Assembly (NCBI GenBank): GCA_003217735.2
Contig: CP031585.1
Coordinates: forward strand, 4,451,501-4,515,500
DNA: 64,000 bases
Direction: 5' to 3'
DNA from: Marinibacterium anthonyi
GTDB taxonomy: Bacteria; Pseudomonadota; Alphaproteobacteria; Rhodobacterales; Rhodobacteraceae
Part shown: piece by piece, positions 28,299-36,901 of the stretch
Layout: each line of letters starts with the position of its first letter
Numbering within the stretch: the first letter of the stretch is position 1
Made by a program: the position numbers and the translations under genes
Notes under the pieces: model-generated
Told to the model about the DNA's origin: nothing
Databases searched by the model: none
Seen by the model: only the letters and a program-made list of their open reading frames with translations

Positions 28299-29360
28299 AT
28301 GACCAAAGTCTCGATCATCGTTCCCGCTTACAACGCCGCGTCGACCCTTCTGCAGACGCTGGATTCCCTGCTGAACCAGACCTACCGCGACTACGAGGTG
28401 GTGCTGGTGGACGACGGGTCCACTGATGCCACCCGTCGCCTGGCCGAGGCCTATTGCGCCAACCCCCGGATGCGCGTCGTGCGGCAGTCCAACCGCGGCG
28501 CCGCGGCGGCCCGCAACACCGGCATCGCGGCGGCCCGCGGACGGTACATCGGGTTCTGCGACGCCGACGACATGTGGCACCCGCAAAAGCTGGCCACCCA
28601 TGTGGAACACCTGGACGCCAACCCCGACATCGGCGTCAGCTTTTCGGCCACCACGCTGGTGGACGAGGAGGACCGCCCGCTCGGCCAGTTCCAGCGGCCC
28701 AAGCTGCACAACATCTCGGCCGCGCATCTGTTCAAGCGCAATCCGGTGGGCACAGTGTCCACCGTGGTTGCCCGGCGCGAGGCGCTTGAGGAGGTGTCCT
28801 ACCGCCCGTATCACGAGAACGACCGCGACTGGGTCTTTGACGAACAGCTTCAGGCCTTCGACGATTTCGAATGCTGGCTGCGCATGGCCCTGACGACCCT
28901 GTGGAAGATCGAGGGCGTGAACGGGCTGCTGACCCGCCAGCGCGTCAACATCACCGCCCTGCGCCACGGGATCGACCGCCAGATCGCCGGCTGGGACCAG
29001 ATGATCGCCGCCCTGCGTCCCGCCGCCCCGGCCTTCTTTCTTCAGCATGAACCGGCCGCCCGCGCCCACCAGCTGCATTTCCTGACCCGCAGCCGCGCCC
29101 TGGACCCCGAGGCGGACCGCGCCGGGGACATGATGCACCAGGCGCTGGCCCTGTCGCTGCGCTCGGACATGCACCAGGATCCGGCACCGGACTTCCATGG
29201 CGAAATGGCACGGCAAATGACCCGGGAAATGGCTGGCAATGACGCCGGCGAGACGGAACAGGAGGGCACGCCGTCCAGCTTCGCTTCGATGGTTCTGGGT
29301 GCGATTTCCGGCGGGGCGATTGCCCGAACGGCCCGGTCGGCCCCGTCCAGCTGGATCTGA
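28299..29360 (+). CDS. GT2-family glycosyltransferase (second of a pair)
   Basis: 353 aa. The GT-A core runs from residue 1 to about 235: VSIIVPAYNAASTLLQTLDS, LVDDGSTDATRR, DXD motif in GFCDADDMWHPQKL. A C-terminal helical part (about 236-353) is Met- and Ala-rich and not assigned. Good AGAAAGGTC site. Co-directional with the GT2 before it and ended by a 12-bp stem terminator. No polymerase, flippase or other glycan gene lies nearby. Confidence 0.88.
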   Translation: MTKVSIIVPAYNAASTLLQTLDSLLNQTYRDYEVVLVDDGSTDATRRLAEAYCANPRMRVVRQSNRGAAAARNTGIAAARGRYIGFCDADDMWHPQKLATHVEHLDANPDIGVSFSATTLVDEEDRPLGQFQRPKLHNISAAHLFKRNPVGTVSTVVARREALEEVSYRPYHENDRDWVFDEQLQAFDDFECWLRMALTTLWKIEGVNGLLTRQRVNITALRHGIDRQIAGWDQMIAALRPAAPAFFLQHEPAARAHQLHFLTRSRALDPEADRAGDMMHQALALSLRSDMHQDPAPDFHGEMARQMTREMAGNDAGETEQEGTPSSFASMVLGAISGGAIARTARSAPSSWI

Positions 29361-29425
29361 CGACACGACGGAATCGGGTGCACCCCCACCCGACCGGGCC
29401 TTGCTCCCTCCCTGGGCAAGGCCAT

Positions 29426-29457
29426 CCCCGAGGCCGGCCGCCCGTCCGGCCTCGGGG
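29426..29457. terminator. Terminator-like hairpin between GT2 and ackA
   Basis: A perfect 12-bp stem CCCCGAGGCCGG / CCGGCCTCGGGG with an 8-base loop, between two convergent genes. On the plus strand it is followed by a T-rich stretch, so it mainly terminates the GT2 transcript. Confidence 0.7.
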
Positions 29458-29481
29458 GCATTGGCCTTCGGTTCCTGTTCC

Positions 29482-30654
29482 TTAGCCGGCGGCCAGGTGC
29501 CGGCGCGCCTCGCGCGCCAGCACCCCCTCTTCATCCGTGTTCAGCACCAGAACCGTCACACGCCCGCCCGGTCCCGTCAGGTCCGGGCCGTTTGCCGTAT
29601 TGGCGGCCTCGTCGATCCGTATGCCGATCCAGCCCATGTCCTCGCAGACCCGACTGCGCACCAGCGCGGAATGCTCGCCGATGCCGCCGGTGAAAACCAG
29701 GCCGTCAAGGCCTCCCAGGGCGGCCGCCATGGCGCCCAGTTCGCGACGGATGCGGAAGACGAAATAATCGATCGCCTCGGCCGCCGCCGGATCATCGGAC
29801 GCTTCAAGCGTGCGCATGTCGTTGGACAGCCCCGACAGGCCCAAAAGGCCCGACTGGGTATAGATCAGCTTGGTGATGGCCTCGGCGTCCATGCCTTCCT
29901 CGGTCATCAGGTACAGCAGCACACCAGGATCCAGCTGCCCGGTCCGGGTGCCCATGGGCAACCCGTCGACAGCCGAAAACCCCATGGTCGAGGCCTGCGA
30001 CCGCCCGCCCAGCAGCCCGCACATCGACGCCCCGTTGCCCAGGTGCGCCACCACCACCCGGCCCGCGAACAGCGCTGGGTAATCGGTGGCCAGCTTGGTC
30101 GAGATGTAATCGTAGGACAGCCCGTGGAACCCGTAGCGCCGCACGCCCTTGTCGTAATAGGCGCGCGGCAGGGCGAAGGTATCGTTCACCCAGGGATGGC
30201 CCCGGTGGAAGGCGGTGTCGAAACAGGCGATCTGCATGGCGTCGGGAAACGCCTCCATCGCGCCGCGCACGCCGGACAGGTTGTGCGGCTGGTGCAACGG
30301 CGCATAGGGCGCCAGCGCGGCCAGTTCCTTCATCAGCGGCTCGGACAGGACCACGCTTTCGGTGCGATCCGGCCCGCCATGCACGATCCGGTGACAGACC
30401 GCATCGATCCGCGCGTCCGGCGCGCCTTCAAGGACCAGGTCCAGCACCGCCTTCATGGCCCCGGCATGTCCCGCCTCCGGGTGGCCGATGCCGCGCTCCA
30501 CGACGGTGCCGTCGGTCCATCTGGCCTTCAGGAACGGGTCGGTGCCGATGCGTTCGATCAGGCCGGTCATCACCGGGCTGTTGTCGTGGCCCGCATAAAG
30601 CGCCGTCTTCAGCGAGGACGAGCCGGCATTCAGGGTCAGGATATGGGCAGACAC
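29482..30654 (-). CDS. ackA: Acetate kinase
   Basis: 390 aa. AckA signatures: LTLNAGSSSLK at the N-terminus, HRIVHGGP, the catalytic block CFDTAFHRG, and AHLGNGASMCGL with FTGGIGEHSALVR near the end. It converts acetyl-phosphate and ADP to acetate and ATP, or the reverse. It lies 1 bp after the MaoC-Pta gene and is the last gene of the fabI operon. Confidence 0.95.
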   Translation of the reverse strand: MSAHILTLNAGSSSLKTALYAGHDNSPVMTGLIERIGTDPFLKARWTDGTVVERGIGHPEAGHAGAMKAVLDLVLEGAPDARIDAVCHRIVHGGPDRTESVVLSEPLMKELAALAPYAPLHQPHNLSGVRGAMEAFPDAMQIACFDTAFHRGHPWVNDTFALPRAYYDKGVRRYGFHGLSYDYISTKLATDYPALFAGRVVVAHLGNGASMCGLLGGRSQASTMGFSAVDGLPMGTRTGQLDPGVLLYLMTEEGMDAEAITKLIYTQSGLLGLSGLSNDMRTLEASDDPAAAEAIDYFVFRIRRELGAMAAALGGLDGLVFTGGIGEHSALVRSRVCEDMGWIGIRIDEAANTANGPDLTGPGGRVTVLVLNTDEEGVLAREARRHLAAG

Positions 30655-30655
30655 G

Positions 30656-32062
30656 TCACTCGGCCGCCTTCTTCAGCAGGGAAGGCTGGGCGGTGCGGGC
30701 GTAGTGCAACGCGGCAACGGCGCAGGAGGCCAGCCGCGCCATGTCGTTGTCGGCGCGCGACGTCAGGATGATCGGCACCGAGGCCCCCAGCACCAGGCCT
30801 GCGGCCTCGGCGTGGGAAATCACCGACAGCTGCTTGGCCAGCATGTTGCCCGCGTCGATGTTGGGCACGATCAGCACTTCGGCAAAGCCCGCCACGGCGG
30901 AATGGATCCCCTTGGTGCGCGCCGCGCTCAGGTCCATGGCGTTGTCCATGGCCAGCGGCCCGTCGACCAGCCCGCCGGTGATCTGCCCGCGTTCGGCCAT
31001 CTTCGACAACAGAGCCGCATCAATGGACGACGGCATGTCGGGGTTCACGGTTTCCACCGCCGACAGCACGCCGACCTTGGGTTCCTCGATCCCGATGGAG
31101 ATGGCGACGTCGATGGCGTTCTGCACGATGTCCATCTTGGTCTTGAGGTCGGGCTGGATGTTCACGGCGGCATCGCTGACCAGCACGGGATGCGACAGGC
31201 CCGGCACGTCCATCACGAAGACATGGGTGAACCGCCGCCCGGTGCGCAGCCCCCGTTCCTTGCGCAGCGCCGCGTGCAGCAGGTCGTCGGTGTGCAGGTG
31301 GCCCTTCATCAGCGCCCCGGCCCGGCCATCGGCCACCAGGTCCACGGCAATGTTGGCCGCCTTGTGATGATCGGGCTCGTCGATGATCTCGACGCCGTCC
31401 AGGCTGCGGCCCAGGGTTTCGGCCGCCGCTCGGATCTTGGCGGCATCGCCGACAAGGATCGGCGTGATCACGTGGCGTTCCCCGGCCAGCAGGGCGCCGC
31501 CCAGCGAATTGGGTTCTTCGGGCGCGACGACGGCGGTCACCAGCGCCGGCAGGCTGGCGACCCGTTCCAGCATCTTGTCGAAATGGCGATGGCTTTGCAC
31601 CACCAGCCCCGGCACTTCCAGCGCGTTGAAGACCAGTTTCTTGTCCGGCGCCTGCACCACGGCCTCGCCGGTCACGATGGCCTTGCCATCCTTGACCCGT
31701 GTCACCCCCGTCGTCAGCCGCACACAGCTGTCGCCCATCTTCTCGGTCACCGTGACGGTTATTTCCAGCTCGTCGCCGGCCTCGGCCCGGCCGACAAAGT
31801 CGAAATCCTGGTGGCGATAGTAGGTCCCCGGCCCCGGCAGCACGTTGCCCAGCACCGCCGAGATCAGCGATCCGACCCACAGCGACGGCGCGATGGCCTC
31901 GTCCACCCCGTCGCCGTCGCCGTCATACGCCGCGATGTGCACCGGGTTGTGGTTGCCCGAGGCGTTTGCGAAAATCAGGAAATCGTCTTCGCGCGCAATG
32001 CGTTTGAGCGAGGCGGTATCGCCGACGCTCAGCTCGTCATATGTCTTGTTTTCCAGTTTCAT
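30656..32062 (-). CDS. MaoC-phosphate acetyltransferase fusion (enoyl-CoA hydratase/Pta)
   Basis: 468 aa. An N-terminal hot-dog MaoC domain (1-about 145) joins a PTA/PTB domain (about 165-460, with GALMKGHLHTDDLLHA and VSDAAVNIQPDLKTKMDIVQNA). Pta makes acetyl-phosphate from acetyl-CoA for AckA. In the MaoC hydratase motif the usual SGDxNPxH reads SGNHNPVH, so the catalytic Asp is Asn37 while His42 is kept. The hydratase half may be inactive or altered. It overlaps the DUF3141 gene by 4 bp. Confidence 0.92.
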   Translation of the reverse strand: MKLENKTYDELSVGDTASLKRIAREDDFLIFANASGNHNPVHIAAYDGDGDGVDEAIAPSLWVGSLISAVLGNVLPGPGTYYRHQDFDFVGRAEAGDELEITVTVTEKMGDSCVRLTTGVTRVKDGKAIVTGEAVVQAPDKKLVFNALEVPGLVVQSHRHFDKMLERVASLPALVTAVVAPEEPNSLGGALLAGERHVITPILVGDAAKIRAAAETLGRSLDGVEIIDEPDHHKAANIAVDLVADGRAGALMKGHLHTDDLLHAALRKERGLRTGRRFTHVFVMDVPGLSHPVLVSDAAVNIQPDLKTKMDIVQNAIDVAISIGIEEPKVGVLSAVETVNPDMPSSIDAALLSKMAERGQITGGLVDGPLAMDNAMDLSAARTKGIHSAVAGFAEVLIVPNIDAGNMLAKQLSVISHAEAAGLVLGASVPIILTSRADNDMARLASCAVAALHYARTAQPSLLKKAAE

Positions 32063-34461
32063 TCCGCTGCTGCCGTTCCCATATGCGCCCCGCTTGCGCC
32101 GGACGCGATCGGGTCTTCCGTCACGTTTTCCACCGGCCCGTCCACCGACAGGGCCTGGCGGAAGGTCTGCACCAGTTTGAGCGTATGGGGCGCCATCTCG
32201 TCAATGGGGCCGGCCACGAAGGTCACGACCTCGACCGCCAGCTTGCGTTCGGTCTCCTCGACCAGCAGTTCGGCCAGCGTCTCGATCGCGCGGTCGGGTT
32301 CGAAGGTGGCGACCAGGGTCTGTTCGTGGATGATCTCGGCCCGCGCCTCGGCCGACAGGGACCGGAACGGATCGTCCTGGGTCAGCACCCGGGCCGACCG
32401 TTCCAGCCGGTCGCGGCGCACCTCGTGACGGCTTTCGGCCATCAGCACCATCATCCGGATCACCGCCTCGACGAACCCGCCGCGCGCGATCTTGCGCAAG
32501 GCCGACTGCACCTCGGGCAGGCACCGCAGTTCCTCGGCGGATTTCAAAGTCCGCTGCTGGTAACGCGAGGCGCCGAAATGCTGCGCAAGCGGCGGTGCCC
32601 AGATGGTATAGAACGCCTCTTCATAAGCGGCGTCGCGCACGTCGCGGCCCATGTCGATGACCTGCCCGATCAGTTCGAACCAGATGTGTTCCAGCTGCAC
32701 GAAGGGGTTGTCCGGCTCGGCCTTCTGACGCCGCTCCTTCACCCCGGGCGCGAACGAACTCATCATCTTCATGAACGGGTTGGCGCCCGACATCAGCTCG
32801 CGCTGAAAGCGCAGGGGGTGGAACCGGCGCAGGGTCTTGGCGCTTTCGGGTGTCACGAAGGTATTGACCCAGGGCCGCACGGCGATGTCGTACAATTCGG
32901 CCTGCAGTTCGGACATGCGTTCGACCGCGGCAAAGGGGCGTTCATCGGCCCGCCCGTCGTCGATGTCGCGGATGTCGTCGAAGGTGCGTTCGTGGAAGGA
33001 CACGACAAAGGATTTTTCCTGGCCCTGCCCTTCGACGGCGTCGATCTTCATCTCGTACAGACCGGGCGCAAGGGCCTCGATCGTCTTCATGGTCGACGTG
33101 ACCTCGGTATGTTCCTTCCTGGCGATCCGGGACGACACGAAGATGCCCAGGTGGCCGACCTCTTCATGCACCATGTAGACGATCCGATGCCCCAGCACCT
33201 GGATCTCCTGTTCATCGGTGAAACTGTCGAGGATCCAGTTCAGCGCCTGCTGCGGCGGCGTGATGTTGTCGCCGTGGCTGGCAAAGACGATGATCGGCGC
33301 CTCGACATTCTTGACGTCGACGGTGCGGCCCGGTTCCAGCTGGGCCATGTTGCGGGTCAGCTTGTTGCCGACGAACAGGTTTTCCACGATCCAGCGGATC
33401 TCGGCCTCGGTCATCAGGAAATAGCCGCCCCACCAGCGTTCGAATTCCAGGAACCGTTCGCGCCCCGTATCCACCGTTTCATACAGGTCGGTGTACTTGG
33501 CGAACAGCGTCCGGCTGGGGTTCAGCAGTTCGAAGTTCATCACCAGGTTGGCGCCGTCGAACAGCCCGCCGCCCAGGTCCGAGATCAGCATCGGGATCCA
33601 GGTGCCGCCCAGGATGCCGGCATTGTAGCGCATCGGGTTCTTGCCCACCTCGCCCGACCAGGGCGCGACGGGCGATCCGTTCAGCACGATGGGCCCCACG
33701 ATGTCGGGATTGGTCGCCGCCAGCAGCAGCGTCGCCCAGCCGCCCTGGCAATTGCCGGTGACGACGGGCTTGGGGCTGTCGGGGTGCTGTTCCATCACCT
33801 TGCGGACAAAGGCCGCCTCGGCGCGGGTCACGTCGGCCAGCACCTGCCCCGGCGCCGGGTCCCGCTTGAAGTTGACGAAATAGACCGGGTGGCCGTCCTT
33901 CAGCGCGACACCCACCTGGCTGTCGGGTTTGAAGCCGCCGATGCCCGCCCCGTGGCCGGCGCGCGGGTCGATGATGATGTAGGGGCGCTTTTCGGCGATG
34001 ACCTCGACGCCTTCGGGCGGGATGATGCGCAGCAGCTGGTAATTGCAGGGCCGCGGCAGGTCGGCGCCGTCCAGCACCACCTCGTAATCGTAGATCAGCA
34101 CCGGCGGGCAGCCGTCGGCCTCGTGCTTGACGAAGATGTCGCCGCGTTCGCGCAACGTGTCCAGCGTCAGCAGGGCCCGCTGGGTCGCGTCGACCAGGTA
34201 GGCGCGCCAGTCGGCCATGATCCTGTCGGGCTTCACGCCCTGCACGACGTCGTGCATCTGCCCGGAGGTGGCTTTCATCCGCTGGTGATGCGTGCGCGAA
34301 ATATTGTCGGCATGGATATGCGAGGACCGCATCAGCAGGTCCATCATCTCGCTGGATTCCTCCAGCCGCCTCGTCCGGCCCACAAGCTGGCGCTGGATGG
34401 CTTCCATGGGGGCCGCGCTCAGTTCCGCGGCGTCGATTGTATCGGATCTTTTAGGCGACAA
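32059..34461 (-). CDS. DUF3141 protein, PhaC-like alpha/beta hydrolase
   Basis: 800 aa. An alpha/beta-hydrolase core has a cysteine nucleophile, Cys238 in TGNCQGGWA, the GxCxG box of PHA synthases, with HGDNITPP and HEEVGHLGIF as likely Asp and His regions. A long helical C-terminal part (about 480-800) follows. DUF3141 proteins are often annotated as PHA synthase-like, but true PHA synthesis by them is not established. It overlaps fabI by 11 bp and the MaoC-Pta gene by 4 bp, so it is tightly coupled to acetyl-CoA metabolism. Confidence 0.88.
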   Translation of the reverse strand: MSPKRSDTIDAAELSAAPMEAIQRQLVGRTRRLEESSEMMDLLMRSSHIHADNISRTHHQRMKATSGQMHDVVQGVKPDRIMADWRAYLVDATQRALLTLDTLRERGDIFVKHEADGCPPVLIYDYEVVLDGADLPRPCNYQLLRIIPPEGVEVIAEKRPYIIIDPRAGHGAGIGGFKPDSQVGVALKDGHPVYFVNFKRDPAPGQVLADVTRAEAAFVRKVMEQHPDSPKPVVTGNCQGGWATLLLAATNPDIVGPIVLNGSPVAPWSGEVGKNPMRYNAGILGGTWIPMLISDLGGGLFDGANLVMNFELLNPSRTLFAKYTDLYETVDTGRERFLEFERWWGGYFLMTEAEIRWIVENLFVGNKLTRNMAQLEPGRTVDVKNVEAPIIVFASHGDNITPPQQALNWILDSFTDEQEIQVLGHRIVYMVHEEVGHLGIFVSSRIARKEHTEVTSTMKTIEALAPGLYEMKIDAVEGQGQEKSFVVSFHERTFDDIRDIDDGRADERPFAAVERMSELQAELYDIAVRPWVNTFVTPESAKTLRRFHPLRFQRELMSGANPFMKMMSSFAPGVKERRQKAEPDNPFVQLEHIWFELIGQVIDMGRDVRDAAYEEAFYTIWAPPLAQHFGASRYQQRTLKSAEELRCLPEVQSALRKIARGGFVEAVIRMMVLMAESRHEVRRDRLERSARVLTQDDPFRSLSAEARAEIIHEQTLVATFEPDRAIETLAELLVEETERKLAVEVVTFVAGPIDEMAPHTLKLVQTFRQALSVDGPVENVTEDPIASGASGAHMGTAAAE

Positions 34462-35215
34462 TGCCGTATCCTCCGTCGATAAGGTGAACCCCGCCGGTCA
34501 CGTTCGAAGCTTCCCGGCTGGCGAGAAAGGCGCAATAGGCGCCGACGTCCTCGATCGTGGCGAGGTGATGCGTGGGCGCGCGGGCCGCGGCGGCGTCGAG
34601 CAATTCGTCGAACGCCGGCAGCCCCGAAGCGGCGCGTGTCCTCAGCGGCCCGGGCGACAGCGCGTGGACCGATATTCCCTTGGGCCCCAGTTCCACGGCG
34701 GCATAGCGCACCGAGGCTTCCAGCGCGGCCTTCACAGGGCCCATCATGTTGTAATGTTCGACCACATGGGTCGATCCCAGGAAGGACACCGTCATGCAGG
34801 TGCCCCCCTGCGGCATCAGCGGTTCGGCCCGGCGGATCATGCGCAGGAACGAATGGACCGATATATCCATGGCCAGCCCGAACCCTTCGGCCGAACTGTC
34901 CACGACCCGCCCGTGCAGGTCGTCCCGCGGGGCGAAGGCGATGGAATGCAGCAGCGTGTCCAGCCGGCCCATCTTTTCGGTGATCTCGGCGAACAGCGCA
35001 TCGGCCTGCGCCTCGTCCCGCACGTCGAGCGGCATGAATACCTCGGCCTCCAGCTTTTCGGCCAGCGGCTCCACGTGGGGGCGCGCCTTGTCGTTGAGAT
35101 AGGTGATCGCCAGCTTCGCGCCCTGGGCCTTCAGCGCGGCGGCGCAGCCATAGGCGATGGACTGGTCGTTGGCGATACCGATGACGAGTGCCGTGGTTCC
35201 GTCGAGCGAGAACAT
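34451..35215 (-). CDS. fabI: Enoyl-ACP reductase FabI-like SDR
   Basis: 254 aa SDR. VIGIANDQSIAYG is the FabI-type cofactor motif; Tyr155 and Lys162 in YNMMGPVK match the FabI catalytic Tyr156/Lys163 spacing. The second FabI tyrosine (Tyr146 in E. coli) is Phe145 here. It reduces enoyl-ACP, or possibly an enoyl-CoA given the MaoC partner. It is the first gene of fabI-DUF3141-MaoC/Pta-ackA and has a PhaR-type box 21 bp before its start. Confidence 0.85.
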   Translation of the reverse strand: MFSLDGTTALVIGIANDQSIAYGCAAALKAQGAKLAITYLNDKARPHVEPLAEKLEAEVFMPLDVRDEAQADALFAEITEKMGRLDTLLHSIAFAPRDDLHGRVVDSSAEGFGLAMDISVHSFLRMIRRAEPLMPQGGTCMTVSFLGSTHVVEHYNMMGPVKAALEASVRYAAVELGPKGISVHALSPGPLRTRAASGLPAFDELLDAAAARAPTHHLATIEDVGAYCAFLASREASNVTGGVHLIDGGYGIVA

Positions 35216-35235
35216 CTGCGCCTCCTGCAGGTTAG

Positions 35236-35246
35236 CTGCATTGCAG
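35236..35246. promoter_or_regulatory. Predicted PhaR operator (CTGC-ATT-GCAG)
   Basis: CTGC-N3-GCAG is the binding pattern known for the PHA-responsive repressor PhaR of Paracoccus and Rhodobacter. Here it is part of a longer GCTGCA-T-TGCAGC palindrome between the divergent fabI operon and atoDA. A CTGCAG lies 6 bp further on. The match would link both transcripts to polyhydroxybutyrate status. Confidence 0.65.
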
Positions 35247-35395
35247 CATACCCCTGTAACAAGCGCGCGAATATGAGGCGGTCAAGGTACGGATTGACGC
35301 GCCCACCCGGCGGGCGGAGTGTCGCAGTTCTGTGGGGAACGTCTGCCAGTCTATTGTGCAGGCGCAGAAACAATACGTCGGAGGATGCGAATCTC

Positions 35396-36049
35396 ATGAA
35401 GGAAGCGATTTCACCAGCAGCGGCGGCGGACCTGATTCCGGACGGGGCCTCGCTTCTGATCGGTGGTTTCATGGCGGTGGGCTCTCCGCACCGGCTGATC
35501 GATGCGCTGGTCACCGCCGGGCGCCGCGACCTGACGATCATTGCCAACGACACGGCGATGCCGGGGAAAGGCATCGGCAAACTGATCTCGGCCCACGCGG
35601 TGCGCCGCGTTGTCGCATCCCACATCGGGCTGAACCCCGAAACCCAGGCGCAGATGATCGCGGGCGAGATCGAGGTCGAACTGGTGCCCCAGGGCACGCT
35701 GATCGAACGCATCCGCGCCGGTGGCGTGGGCCTGGGCGGCGTGCTGACGGCGACGGGGCTAGGCACGCCGGTGGAAGAGGGCAAGCAGAAGATCGAAATC
35801 GACGGCCAGATCTTCCTGCTGGAAAAGCCGCTGCGCGGCGATTTCGCCCTGATCGGCTGCCACCAGGCGGATTACATCGGCAACCTCGAATATTCGCTGA
35901 CCGCCCATAACTTCAATCCGATCATTGCGTTGGCGGGCAAGACCGTGATCGCAGAACCCCGCGGCATCGTGCCGGTCGGCGTCATCCCCCCCGATGCGGT
36001 GAAGACCCCCGGCGTGCTTGTGGACCACCTGATCGAAAGGGCCCAGTGA
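35396..36049 (+). CDS. atoD: Acetoacetate-type CoA-transferase subunit alpha
   Basis: 217 aa. Close to AtoD along its length: LLIGGFMAVGSPHRLIDAL, IIANDTAMPGKGIG, ASHIGLNPETQAQM and LVPQGTLIERIRAGG. It moves CoA between acetoacetate or another 3-oxo/short acid and an acyl-CoA donor. ATG 35396 follows GGAGGA. It overlaps the beta subunit by 1 bp. Divergent from the fabI operon across the PhaR-like box, which suits PHB or ketone-body breakdown. Confidence 0.9.
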   Translation: MKEAISPAAAADLIPDGASLLIGGFMAVGSPHRLIDALVTAGRRDLTIIANDTAMPGKGIGKLISAHAVRRVVASHIGLNPETQAQMIAGEIEVELVPQGTLIERIRAGGVGLGGVLTATGLGTPVEEGKQKIEIDGQIFLLEKPLRGDFALIGCHQADYIGNLEYSLTAHNFNPIIALAGKTVIAEPRGIVPVGVIPPDAVKTPGVLVDHLIERAQ

Positions 36050-36714
36050 TGAATGTCGTGATGGACAGCAAGGAACGGATCGCGCGCCGCGTCGCGCTGG
36101 AGGTCGAGCGCGATTCGCTGGTGAACCTCGGGATCGGCCTGCCCTCGATGGTGGCCAATTACCTGCCCAAGGACGTGCACGTGTTCTTCCAGGCCGAAAA
36201 CGGCGTGATCGGTCTGGGCGCGCGCCCGCCCGAAGGGATGGAAGACCCGGACCTGACCGATGCCGGCGGCGGGTTCGTGACGGCGGTTCCGGGCGCGGCC
36301 TCGATCGACAGCGCGATGAGCTTCGGGCTGATCCGGGGCGGGCACCTGGACATGACGGTGCTGGGCGGGTTGCAGGTGGATTCCAACGGGCACCTGGCCA
36401 ACTGGATGGTGCCGGGCAAGATGGTGCCGGGCATGGGCGGCGCGATGGACCTGGTCGCCGGGGCCAAGAAGGTCGTCGTCGCCATGGTCCACGCCGCCAG
36501 GGGCGAATCCAAGATCGTGCCGGAATGCACCCTGCCCCTGACCGCGCTGCGCCGGGTCGACCTGATCGTCACCGAAATGGCGGTGATCGAACCCACCGAC
36601 GACGGCCTTGTCCTGCGCGAAGTGGCCGAAGGCGTCACCGTCGACGAGGTCCGCGCCGCCACTGCGGCCGACCTGCTGGTGCCCGTCGCCCCGGGGCAGA
36701 TGCGCCTGGCCTGA
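36049..36714 (+). CDS. atoA: Acetoacetate-type CoA-transferase subunit beta
   Basis: 221 aa from ATG 36049, which shares its A with the atoD stop (TGATG); a GTG one codon earlier is also open. The catalytic glutamate is Glu50 in FFQAENGVIGLG, with LVNLGIGLPSMVANYLP and GGHLDMTVLGGLQVD as in AtoA/ScoB. It forms the active enzyme with the alpha subunit. Confidence 0.92.
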   Translation: MNVVMDSKERIARRVALEVERDSLVNLGIGLPSMVANYLPKDVHVFFQAENGVIGLGARPPEGMEDPDLTDAGGGFVTAVPGAASIDSAMSFGLIRGGHLDMTVLGGLQVDSNGHLANWMVPGKMVPGMGGAMDLVAGAKKVVVAMVHAARGESKIVPECTLPLTALRRVDLIVTEMAVIEPTDDGLVLREVAEGVTVDEVRAATAADLLVPVAPGQMRLA

Positions 36715-36901
36715 AGCCCGCCGCCTGCCCGAAATTTGGATATCTTGTCCCGAAGTCCCCTGCCGCGTTGCCGCAGCGGGGGCCTCTGACCTTGATTTCT
36801 GCACTGCGGCGCTGCAACGATCTACCCCATTGGTTGAATTCATTTCCCACGCGCCCCAAGGCGTTCCGCCGGGGACCAGCACCACGAAGGCGACGATCCA
36901 G

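Noticed and set aside
32041-34482. 813-aa plus-strand frame opposite the DUF3141 gene
   Set aside because: No domain, His/Gln-rich shadow of a well-supported gene with a Cys nucleophile motif.
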